From Hybos culiciformis (lineage: Eukaryota; Arthropoda; Insecta; Diptera; Hybotidae), in assembly GCA_964007475.1 (NCBI GenBank), contig OZ023273.1, positions 125,225,812 to 125,289,811 on the forward strand: 64,000 nucleotides of DNA, given 5' to 3'. The position numbers and the translations under genes are program-made. Below the pieces are notes generated by a model, which saw only the letters and a list, made by a program, of their open reading frames with translations, was not told where the DNA came from and ran no database searches. Numbering within the stretch: position 1 is the first letter of the stretch; every line of letters begins with the position of its first letter. This document shows positions 51,362-62,183 of the stretch, piece after piece.

Positions 51362-51456
51362 TGGTCACCCATCTAAGTACTATCACTACGAGACGTTGCT
51401 TAATCGCTGTGTTCAATGTGATGTAGAGTCTTCCACTGAGCTATGTCAGTAATATA
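51362..51456 (-). repeat. 5S rRNA-like segment fused to tRNA-like A-box segment
   Basis: On the minus strand it starts ATAGCTCAGTGGAAGA (tRNA A-box-like) and continues to GCGATTAAGCAACGTC. It ends TAGTACTTAGATGGGTGACC. The last two strings correspond closely to the internal control region and 3' half of eukaryotic 5S rRNA (Drosophila 5S: ATTAAGCAGCGTC ... TAGTACTTAGATGGGGGACC). It is a fragment, not a 5S gene; the 5' part of 5S rRNA is absent. Confidence 0.78.
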
Positions 51457-51501
51457 CAACAATGTATTAAATAGAAAATATAAATTCGGTAATATAAACA
51501 T

Positions 51502-51594
51502 AATAAATATTTATCTTGTTAAATTAAAGAACTCCGCTCTTAACTTGTCTCGTTAAGAGCGGAGTTCTTTAATTTAACAAGATAAATATTTATT
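51502..51594. repeat. Perfect 43-bp inverted repeat (7-nt loop) in E3
   Basis: Arms 51502-51544 and 51552-51594 are exact reverse complements, with loop TTGTCTC. The arms contain TTGTTAAATTAAAG, the motif that saturates E3's arms, plus GAACTCCGCTCTTAAC next to the loop. A 43-bp stem without mismatch in A/T-rich repeat DNA indicates recent origin or an assembly foldback. Confidence 0.95.
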
Positions 51595-52041
51595 TTAAAA
51601 GTGTAGCTTTTTAAATCAACCAAAACTTTTTTTTAACAATGCCGTATTTACTTTGACAATTTTTATTGTTATATGTACCATTTTTAAATAACAACAAAAA
51701 CATTATTTCAAAAGCTTTTATTGTCATATCAACAATTGAATGTGTAATTGTTATAATAACAGAAGAGTTTTTAATTTAAAAGAGAGAATAGTAAAATTTT
51801 ATTTCTTTCGAAAGAAACATATTTAAAATAACAATTAATGTTGTTAAAATCACAATTTTCAGCTTTTACTAAATAACTGTTTGAAACATTTTAAAATAAC
51901 AAAATCAAATGTTAAAATAAGTAGCATCTTTACTTAGATCAAATACTTATTAGTTTAATTTAAAAAATTTCTCTTTAACATCAACAATTTTTGTTTAACA
52001 GTTAAAAATTGTTAATTTAACTAGCATTTTTTTTCTGGGTG

Positions 52042-53272
52042 TAGGTACATTAAGCAGCTTGACTAAATTTCATTAACCAAGTCTTTAAAACTTTTATTAT
52101 AAACAATAATTAAGTAAAGATATATTATTATATTAATTTAGGTTCTGTTAATAAGCAAATTATTTCATGTAGAATTTCTAATCTTCGAAGAAGATGAAAT
52201 TTACTTGAAATCAAAAATTGAAATGAAAATTAAATAAATGTAGCTCATTCTATATACAATACTTAGTTATACAAAAAAAAAAATATACAAGAAGGAAAAT
52301 AATTGGAATACAATCTTGTAAGCCTATTTCAAACCTTTTTCTTTAAAGAGCTTTTCAAGCAATGTTATTTTATATCTATTTGATCGAAAAAAAAATTGTC
52401 GTTGGTATGAACATTATCGATAGATTGAAAATAAAATTGAACAAATTCAGAATAAGAAGAGTTTGCTGCAAATCAATAGTTGGAGTAATAATAAAAGTTT
52501 AATTTAAATTTAAAATTGTATATTTTTATGAATGCTATGAAAGAAGAAAAATTGCAAAATATTTTTTTTTGTGAAAATTCATTTAATTTTATATTTATTT
52601 TATGTACATCAAAAGAAATAATTTCTAGATTTTTACTTTAAATTTTTTTATATTTACTTGAACCAAAAATTTTTTGTTGCAACTTTAAAAAGAGTATGTA
52701 AAATGAAATACATCTTGGTTTACATTTACTTACGTATTTTATTTCTTTCTTAAGTCTGCTAGTATTCATTTTTCTAATGTTAACTTCGGATTGAAATAAT
52801 TTTCTTGAATAAAAAACCACTTAAATTTTGCAAAAGTTGTGCGAAAAAATGTTGCAACTTAGTTTATTATATATATTTTGGATGCTAGTTGAAGAAACAA
52901 TTACAATGTTTTAACTTTAACCAATTGAAATGCAGTTCTTCAAATAATATGGTTCTGATTTTAATTCGTTTCGAGCATTTAGGGGTTTAACGGTCATAAA
53001 ATTTATTAAGCCAATGGAACATTAAAGCATCTTCAGTATATCTCTCATCTATCTGTATATAATTCAAAATAATAGATTACATTTATTGTTGTCTTTAAAC
53101 GATATCTTCCTTAAGCTCCGATGAGGTTTGTTTCAACTCTAAAATCCTCATTCCCAGTCTAACATATAGAACACCACTTAGTTAGGTTTATAAATTTTTA
53201 ACTAAAACCAAATTTTTTTAACTAGTTTTTTAGGGGTTATACTTTTTTTTTATTTGTATTATTTTCATACTA
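52042..53272. other. A/T-rich non-coding sequence between E3 and E4
   Basis: Nothing recognised. Confidence 0.5.
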
Positions 53273-54117
53273 CTCTCTAAATAAAATTTGGCTAGATTGT
53301 AGGTAATAAAACTAGATTGAGCAACTAGATTGTGAGCAACTAGGATCTAGTTTAAAATCTAGCTTCCAAAATTTACCTAGATTCTAGTTAAAATGCCAAA
53401 CTAGATCCCTAGTGGAATTCTAGTTACCAAAGCTACATCTTCCATTTTCTTTACTAGAATCTAGTGACTTTTTTTTATAAAAAAAAAAAAATTTTTTTTA
53501 TTTAATTGTAAATTTTTTTTTGTTTATTACAATTTCTTTATTAGATTTTTATTAAATTCTAATTTTATTTTTTACGCCTTCTTCCAGATTCGAACCTGGG
53601 TCTTTAACATTGCAATCCGCCAACATTACCACTCAGCTACGGTATTGAAATCTAAAAAGTATATAAAATAGAAAATATAAATTTGGTATACACATTTTCT
53701 TTGTGGTGTGTTAGTTATTTGCAATTCTAAGGACGCAGGTTCAAATCCCGAAGACAGCAAAAATATCTGGTAACAATAATTGAAATCTAGCAAGGAGAAA
53801 TAGATAATAATTGCAGAAACTAGATTTTAATAATTCTTGAAATTTGCATAAAATTATTTTAAAACTAGATTCTGATTTTAAATTTTCAATATTGTAATCT
53901 AGTTTACCAAAATAACTGGAATATCAATGATCTGAAATAGAATCTACTTTCGGTAAATAATTTGTAAAATTTTACCTAGAAATCTAGCTTTTGAGAACTA
54001 GATTTTTGCGTGAACTAGCTTTTGAAACTATAAAACTGAAAATAGTTTTGAATTTCCCAGTAAAAATCGTTTAACTAGATCAAAGCTAGGGATTCTAGCC
54101 AAATTTAATTTAGAGAG
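53273..54117. mobile_element. TIR element E4 (tRNA-core TIR family)
   Basis: The termini are CTCTCTAAATAAAATTTGGC and an inverse ending TTTAGAGAG (54117), matching over about 25 bp with one mismatch and flanked by TA. The arms contain roughly twenty copies of CTAGATT/AATCTAG or close variants in both orientations. The centre has an antisense tRNA-like module (53,573-53,645) and the shared block ATAAAATAGAAAATATAAATTTGG, split here as AAATAGAAAATATAAATT at 53,667-53,684. It continues into a stretch matching E1 (TGGTATACACATTTTCT, then TGTGGTGTGTT). A second, sense tRNA 3'-half (GGACGCAGGTTCAAATCCCG, 53,719-53,750 region) follows. It is an unoccupied homologue of the E1 site that carries the hAT MITE. 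Confidence 0.8.
53573..53645 (-). repeat. Antisense tRNA-like module of E4
   Basis: On the minus strand: TAGCTGAGTGGTAATG (A-box region), GGCGGATTGCAATG (anticodon-arm-like with GCA) and GGTTCGAATCTGG (B box). This is the best-preserved full module in the family and is close in sequence to the sense module of E1 at 7649-7720. Confidence 0.7.
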
Positions 54118-57100
54118 TAATAATAATAATAATTCTAACATTGCAAGTCAAGAGATTTTCAATATTATAATAGTTCAGACTATTTTAATATTTGTGCTTC
54201 TATTTTTATTAAATTTTTATTAAAATACCCTGTCTGTACTATATTTATTAATATTAATACTGCATATGCAGTAAATATAGGAAAATTTTATATTTAATAA
54301 TTTAAGATAGATTGTAAAAAGCTTCCCAATTAAATAAATTCATATTATTAGTTAAATATAACTAATATAAATTATTGCTTGTTTTACATATCTCTTGTAT
54401 AAGCATTTTGACGTTAAAAATGAAAAGAAAGAAAATAATATTTAATTGAAATAGTGATTGCATAATAGAGTGTAACATGATTTCGTTGTTTTATTATTTT
54501 ATATTATTTTATTTGATTGAATTTATAATACATATTATAACCAAGTATATAATTTAAAGAAAATGTCCAATGAAAATTGTGTCAAATCCCACATAAAACA
54601 TAATATTATTTATTGTATTTATTTACCTACAAAATATTAGCACAGTTTTTTTTTTAAATAAATTTGAGAAAAAAAAAAAAAATTCAAAAAAAAAACATAA
54701 TATACCTATGTATTGTGTACATAATATTGAAAAATATCAATGTATTCCTTAGAAAAATGTATATAAATCATTTATATAAAATTATTGCTCTATGTTGTTG
54801 ATTCACGTTTGAATACTGCTGTATACCAAACTAACATAGTCTTGTTCAATTATTAAGTATACTATATGGAAGTGTTTAATGGACGTCTTAACATAAGATA
54901 ATTGGACATTGTTTTAAAAATAAAAATAAATATTAATTAAAATGTACCACTCACTGAACTCTGAAAATATGTCTTTATTTAAAAATATTTTAATCAAATA
55001 TAGCCAATGTATCGTGTTTCCCTAGGAAAAATAACATTTTCGCTACATATTTCTTGGGAATGGTGGCAGATTATTTGAGATTTCGTTTCTATGATTTTAA
55101 ATTAAAAAATTTATAATCGAGAGGTTTCAAAAAGTGTATTTATTAAAGATGATCTTTCTTCAAACGTTTTAATTTTCAAACATTGTTTAAAAACTTTTTT
55201 AACCTGTAAGAATTTTATATAATATTATTATTATAGAGTATACTATTGTTTTATAATTAAAGTACAGGTTCTCAATGCCTCAACATAATGTACAGTTTAT
55301 AGAGTACTTACTAGATTCAACTATGTAGATGAACAATCCAAATCTTTCTCATTTCAGAAATAATGCAAATAGTCGATACTATTTTATAAACACAAAATCG
55401 TAACCTACAACTCAACGATTGCTAAATAAGAAAAAAAAGTTAAAATTTTATATTGAATGTGGGAAAATTAAGAGAAGCTTTTTAAGATATAGTAAAAAAA
55501 AAAAATTAAATAATACACATTTTCAATATAAACTCGTGCAGATGTAAAAATTCTTGGCAAAAAGTGTTAAACGATTGAACGTGATTAAAAACATAACAGA
55601 TTAGAGTAGAGCCAATTTTTATCTCAGCCTTTACATCACTTAATGTTTTTTTTTTTTTATTTATTTATGTAAGAAAAACATAGAAATTTTTAGCTTTATA
55701 GATGTCCAAAAATAATCTTGAAAAGATGAATTGAACTCTATATGATTATTTTTCCAATATTAAAGTTAGAAATATAGTAATTTCGACAAGTTTTATTATT
55801 TTTTTTGTTTCATGAATTTTGTAATTTTTTTATTTTTATTATTGAAATATATTTTTTTTTATATATCGCAATTTTATCACTTTTCATGTTTTTATAAGCC
55901 ATAAGAAAAACAGAAAAAAAAATTATTGAGATAAGTTATCAAAAAGTAAAGTGAATCATGAATTTATTAGTTTCTATTTCAAATGCATTTTTTTTTATAA
56001 GGTTAGTTTTATGGTTTGATTTACTTTCGATTATTTATTTTTAATTTTATGAATTTATGCTATGTTTGCTGATCGCAATATTTTAAGTACTTGTACATAT
56101 ACATTATATGACTTTATTGAATGATTTTATTTTGAAATTTTTTTCAGATATTTGGATAAGGAGCTAATGAATATAATATTTTATTACATTTTTTTTGGAA
56201 ACAAAGTGTCTATTAAATAGAGTTCTCTTTTTATTTTATTAATTTAAGTTGAAAATAAATTTAATTGTAACTTAATTTTCTGACTATAAATAGTTTCCCT
56301 CAAGGTTTTGCAAAAATAAGTTGTAAATATTTGTAATTTTTCTAATGAAAGGAAATTTTGTTCAAATTATAAGATTCTAAATTTTTAGATTCGTTTTGGT
56401 TATAATAATTTCGAAAGGCTATAATTCTTGATATTCGAATTTTTAATCGAATGTGGAATTAAGTCTAAAATCCTAATACTTATTCATAGATTAAACTGCT
56501 TTTGTAATAATTAATAAATTAAAAAATTAGCGTACAATGAAATAATATGAATAATTGCCACAAATTGATCTAATTCAAATTTATATTTAATTAATAAATT
56601 TTTGAAATAAATAAATTTGAAAACATTTCTTCTTATTGCTGTATCAAATTTATGCAATTTGGGATTTATATTTCAACTGTAGAATTTGTATTATGAATTA
56701 AACACACATTTTTTGTACGCGGTTGCACTATTGGTAAAGCGGTGCATTTTCTTGAAGACATACAATACTTTTGGTTATAATATTTTTTTTTTTGTATATT
56801 ACGAAATTTACCTGGTACATATTATATGTACACAAAAAATATTTTTACTGCTTCATGAATATTGAAAAAATATTGTTCAAATTTCAACTAATCATATAGT
56901 TTTCATTCAGAAAATTTTTCCATCAATTTTATTGCGAATACATTTTTACAGTTTTACTTTTTTTTTCTTAATTATTTTATTAAATTTACTATAAGAACAT
57001 TCATTTTTATAAGAACATTGAAAATTTTAACGTTTAGATTGATGTAACAAATATATATGGATTCTACATAGGTGTATAAACAACATAAATAGATCAAATA

Positions 57101-60100
57101 AGCTCCAAAATAATGATAAATTTCCTAATTAAAGTCTTTTTAAGTAATCAAACGGAATTAATTTCAAGTATTAGAATTTTATATTATAATTTATTCTGTT
57201 AATTTATTTCTTTGTTAAAGTTGTGCAAACTCAAATTTTCTTTTTCATTATAATATTAAATTTATAATATATTTAATGTACAAATAAATAATATGTAGGT
57301 ATGTATGGATATTTATGCACTAAAGTAGTAATTAAAAATGTAACAATAATGATTTATGCATTGCATGAGTAGTAAAATTATTTCGAAACATAAAATTCCT
57401 ATATTTATATAACTAAACTTTCGAACGACTATAAGCTTGAAATTGAATGAGTATAAGCTTGATATTGATTTTTGAAATCAAGGATCCGTTAATAAAATTA
57501 GTTTACATAATTTTAAAAGCTATGAAAGAATTAATTTTTTTTTGTTGCAAATTATAACCTTTTTTAGTATCATTATTAAAAAAAATATATGTATATCTTT
57601 CAGAACATTTTTTTTATGAATTTGATATAATAAGTCTACATAACTACTTATATCTTGATAACTATAAAATTAAAATAATTCCAAAAATAGTTCAAACTTC
57701 AGTAATTTTACCTTTTAACCTTTTTGCTTTGGTTTATATAGACAAAAAATAGAAAATGAATAATCTAAAATGTAAAATGTCTTATGTTTGTCATATTTGT
57801 TCAATAAATAGGACAAAGATATTTCAGGGAATTCTTAGACCTAACCCAAAAAATAATCTATTTCATAAATACTTTCAATTTCATAAAAATTGTACATTTT
57901 ATGAATTATGTACATATTATAAAGTATTTTTCTTGTGCAATATTATCAGTTTTTCTTCTAGATAATGAGAAAAAATGCATTCATATGATAATTTATAATT
58001 AGGTCTTCTTTTTACTGCATTAATAAAATTTGTTATATAATGTAGAAAATGTTTTCCATATAGTAAAATTATTTTCATAACAATCCATTCCTGAATTGTT
58101 TCAGTTTCTCATGCTAAAATCTTTTCTTTTATGTGAAGTAAATTTTTTCCTCCATTTCGTTTATATGTTAAAATCATCACTAAAGGTATTTTTCCTCAAA
58201 ATTAAAATAATGATATTTAATCTACCATTAATAAAAAAAAAAAAACTTCAATACAATTATTAGGATCCCAAATAGCAAAAATAAATTCATACCCGATATA
58301 AAATAAATTGCTAAAAAATAACACTTTCTAACCATCCTTTCGTTCGGTTTAGGAGATATAAGTTCCTTTACAAAAGTAAATTCATAACTAATTCTTAAAA
58401 ACTTTGATTGAATGTCTTTCAATTCCTCTCAAAATCTTCGAATGTGTAAAAATATTTGCATCCGGTTTTTTATCCCTTGTTTCTAGAAGCAAAATATCCT
58501 AATGGTTTTCATTTAAATACAACAACAAACAAGAATATTATGGTTCATTATTAAAATTTCCAAAACAACTAAATTTTAAAATTTTATGCAATATTTTGTG
58601 AGATGTTCGCGCTTTTGTTTTCTAGCTTCTCCAGAGCCTCGTGTTTCTGTTTTTGTTGCCTTTCATTTAGTTTGAGATATGAAGTTTATTTTTGGTTATT
58701 GATTATTAATAAAATTGTTATACGGGATAAATGTCGTAGTTATTTCACTTTTTTATTTTAAATCATATGAAAATTTGTTTTATTCAATTTCATTTGAAAC
58801 AAAGAAGTGATTAAATAGAAGAAATAGAAATGATTATTTTTCCATAAGTTTGTTATGTAGATTTAACATGTTAAACAAGGCAATAATATATTATATATTT
58901 TTTATTATTTTTTGCAATAAAATTAATTACACTTTATTAAAAAAAAAAAATAAAAAAGTATATATTATCGCATTTTGAAATTAATTTTTTTTTTATACCA
59001 TTGAGAAAATTAAATAAATAGGGGTAATTGTTTTGACTACTGACCTGATGACATTTAGAAATTAGTGTTAATTAGAAATTGTAAAAAATGGTCTCTCCAA
59101 TCAAAGCTATATGAAAAAAAGATAAAGGAAGATAAAGGAAAATATAGATAGCATGTATAATATATATTACTTAAAACTTTTAAAATTGAACAAGTCTTTA
59201 ATAAATTTTTTATTTAATTACCTAATTTTTCCATTTAATTTGTTTTGTGAACATATCTTTCACACAAATTTTTATACTAATTGCTTCACAAGAAAATTTC
59301 CCATAAATTGGTACAAAAATTTGATTTATAAGCACGGGCTTTCATTTATAATATTTTTATTTTTATTTTAATTAAAAAACGATTTAATTTTAAGAAATTA
59401 ATGCTTAAAATATGTTCATATAATGTACAAAAAAAATCATTTTTTCATTTTATTTTGGATCAAGTAAGTCTGAATGGCAAAAAACATGAAAATATGTAGG
59501 GAAGAAAATCCTATAATTTAAAATAAAATACCCCCAAATGTGTGAAAACAACGGTGTATAGTTTGATATGACTTATCTCAATTTAAATATAAAAAAACTT
59601 TACCGATTTTACTTTAAAAAAAATTAAAACTTATTATTTAGTTTGAGATTATTGGATAATTTATTTTATTTTACAAACTAAAATTATTTTTATACTCTAC
59701 ACTAGCGTATGATTCAATGTACAATGTGCCTTTAACTTTCATAAGTGTTATCTGCTTGAAATATGGATTTTTAAAGTTCCTAGAACTTGGCAAACGGAAA
59801 TATGTTGACCAACTGAATTCTAATTTGCTTAACTAAAGTAATGATACAAATATTAGTTTCATAAGTAGTTCTCAATTACAATTTCAATCCCCACCACATT
59901 TCACATCAATTTTCATAAATTAATGAACATTGAACATGATTTTTCAAACGTTACTAAATCCTTTAATTTAATATAGAAAATCGAAAATAGTTATTCAAAT
60001 TAATTGTACATAATTATAGAAATATGTATGTACACAAGTACACATTCAGTTTATCAAGACATGAAAATTAAAAAGTCATTTTCATAAAAAACTATGGTCA

Positions 60101-60560
60101 AAATGGAAATACCGACCTAATGTGGATTATACATTTTATGATTTATTGTTAGTTTTTAAAGTATCTAATGCTAGTAAATATTTTTATCTTTTTATTCATA
60201 AGCCAATCTTACTAGGAAGTAATAAAAATTGTGCAGTAAAATAACCAAATTATTACATGTATTTAAGACCATTTTATATGGCACGTTAATCATATTTTAA
60301 ACAATCACTTATTGAATTTTAAAATGTTTTAACAAAGAAAATGTAGGATTTTTTGAATGGTAGAGCAGACCAATTATTGACAGAAATAATTTTTCCTTAA
60401 TAAAAATTACTTAATTTAAACAATAATTATGTAGTTGTTACTAGTGATATTCAATTAAATTCATCATCTTAAAATATCATCGATCTATATAATTAGCTTA
60501 ATGCTAGAGATATTGTCAACGTATAGTTCACGCGTGTGTATTACGTAAAAAAGTCAAATT
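54118..60560. other. A/T-rich non-coding region
   Basis: No gene, RNA gene or complete mobile element recognised on either strand. Short A/T-biased frames are not credible as genes. Confidence 0.5.
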
Positions 60561-60690
60561 GTAATCAATACTTTTCTAAATACAATTCCATTTTTAGAAA
60601 AGTATTGATTACTTTATAAATATATAATTACATTGTAATTAAGACTTTTCTTAATGCAAATCCTTTTTGAGAAAAGTATTGATTACTTTT
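60561..60690. repeat. Nested foldback repeats (GTAATCAATACTTTTC type)
   Basis: A perfect 20-bp inverted repeat (GTAATCAATACTTTTCTAAA at 60561-60580 and its inverse at 60593-60612) is followed by a further direct copy of the inverse strand, GAGAAAAGTATTGATTAC (near 60,668-60,685), and a diverged one (TAATTAAGACTTTTCTTAA). This looks like a compact MITE or an array of foldback arms. No terminal duplication was identified. Confidence 0.65.
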
Positions 60691-61760
60691 TCAAATACAA
60701 TTACTTTGTATTTGAATATCGAAAGTATTTAAATTTTTACAACCTAGATTTTAGTATAATAAATATAATAGTATAATAAAAATAATAAAAAAAAGGTAAT
60801 GTTAATTTATTAAACATCTCAAGAATCGTCAATCATAGATGTTAAGTAAATTATTTATGGTACCAGACTAATACAATTGAATAACATTTAATTTATTTAA
60901 AAAAAAATTCTGAATAAAAAAATAATTTTATAAATTACATTTTTACAAATAAAACTTGAAACATAATTTTTTTTATCCCCTAAATTCCATAAATATCTTA
61001 TCTTATACTATTAACATAATTTTTCATAACTCAATTAATACATTTTTGATCAGCTAGTTGGCGTGTTTCTGCAGTTAAAATTATAAATTCATGGTAACAA
61101 CTTAAATAAAGTATAGGTGTTAAAAATTAATAAATACATTAATTTTTATTGACTTAAAAAAACTAGATATTATTGTCTTTGCTTAAAAATAATTATATTT
61201 AATTGAAGATGATTTTCAAATACTTCAATTTCATTTAATTCGATGATCATTTTATTGATTTTTTTTTTTATTACAATAATAAAACTATTAGGTACCTAAA
61301 TAAAATAAAAATTTATTTAAAAAAAAATCACAAAAATTCTATAGAAGGCGAACCCTAATTGAACTATGAAAGAGAGGTTAAAGATTTACTTATAGCTGTG
61401 TTTGCGATGCGATTAAAGTTCGTCACGTCTTAACCTTGTATTTCTCTATGATTAAAAGTATATATAGTAATTTTTATAAATAATTTTTCCACTTTTTCGC
61501 ATAATCAATAATTTACTATGTCATGATTTTTTGTGACAGTTGTAACAGATAAGAATACAAAAAACCTTACGTCGTCTGTAAGACTGATTGAGTTGGAAAG
61601 CCACCTAAAATATTAAGCTTTATAATTTTTCCAACCAAATATTACTATCAAGGCAAAACTTTTATTTATATAGATAGATAAAAAGATATTCTCAAGATAA
61701 TTTTTTTTTTTTTTATCAAAATTTCTCTTGGTATGTCTTTTCAGTAAGTAGCTACGCTAA
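60691..61760. other. A/T-rich non-coding sequence
   Basis: Nothing recognised. The last three bases, TAA (61758-61760), are the left copy of the target duplication of the next element. Confidence 0.5.
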
Positions 61761-62183
61761 TGCCTTGAGCACAGCTAATACCGCAAAGCAATTTTTGAAG
61801 GAATGTTCCGGAAACCTGTTCACAGCTAATTTTACCTGAAAGCAAAAAAATCAACTGCAAACAACTGCTTTTGTTTTTTTTATAATATGATTGTGACAGA
61901 AAAATGCAGCAAAACCAAATTTCGATGCAAAAGAAACGCTGTGAAAAAGAAACAAAAAAATTATTTTGTGACGTAGTCACTTCTTTCTGGAGCAAAAAAA
62001 AAATAAATTCAGTTTTCTAATTAATTATGAAATAATTTTAAGAAATTCTTTTTAAAAAAAATAAATAAAATTAATATCTTTCATTTTTCATAATTTTTAT
62101 TTAAAATAAATAAGAAATAACGCAGAAAATCGGTTTTTACGGTAGCTTAAAATTGCTTTGCGGTATTAGCTGTGTTCAAGGCA
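61761..62183. mobile_element. PIF/Harbinger-like MITE, 423 bp
   Basis: A 35-bp terminal inverted repeat with one mismatch starts TGCCTTGAGCACAGCTAAT (61761-61795; inverse at 62149-62183). It is flanked by TAA on both sides (61758-61760 and 62184-62186), the TWA-type duplication of PIF/Harbinger elements. The interior has no transposase. The 84-residue minus-strand frame across it lies wholly in the element and shows no family features. Confidence 0.82.

Larger units (their letters stand above)
50832..52041. mobile_element. TIR element E3 with 5S rRNA-like/tRNA-like core (tRNA-core TIR family)
   Basis: The termini CACCCAGAAAAAAAA and its inverse (ending TTTTCTGGGTG at 52041) are flanked by TA. 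The arms are packed with TTGTTAAATTAA-type motifs in both orientations. The centre holds a T/G-rich tract (51,105-51,360), an antisense module with 5S rRNA-like sequence joined to a tRNA A-box-like end (51,362-51,456), and the shared block TTAAATAGAAAATATAAATT (51,467-51,486). A 43-bp perfect hairpin follows. No transposase; the Phe-rich and Lys-rich frames through the T tract are artefacts. Confidence 0.8.

Noticed and set aside
51048..51426. Phe-rich plus-strand frames and a Lys-rich minus-strand frame
   Set aside because: All cross the T/G-rich low-complexity tract inside element E3; no family resemblance.
56719..56780. Possible tRNA-like sequence (GCGGTTGCACTATTGGTAAAG)
   Set aside because: Only an A-box-like stretch; no B box and no cloverleaf follow.
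61741..61995. 84-residue Cys/Phe-rich minus-strand frame
   Set aside because: Covers the left TIR of the Harbinger-like MITE; no sign of a real gene.
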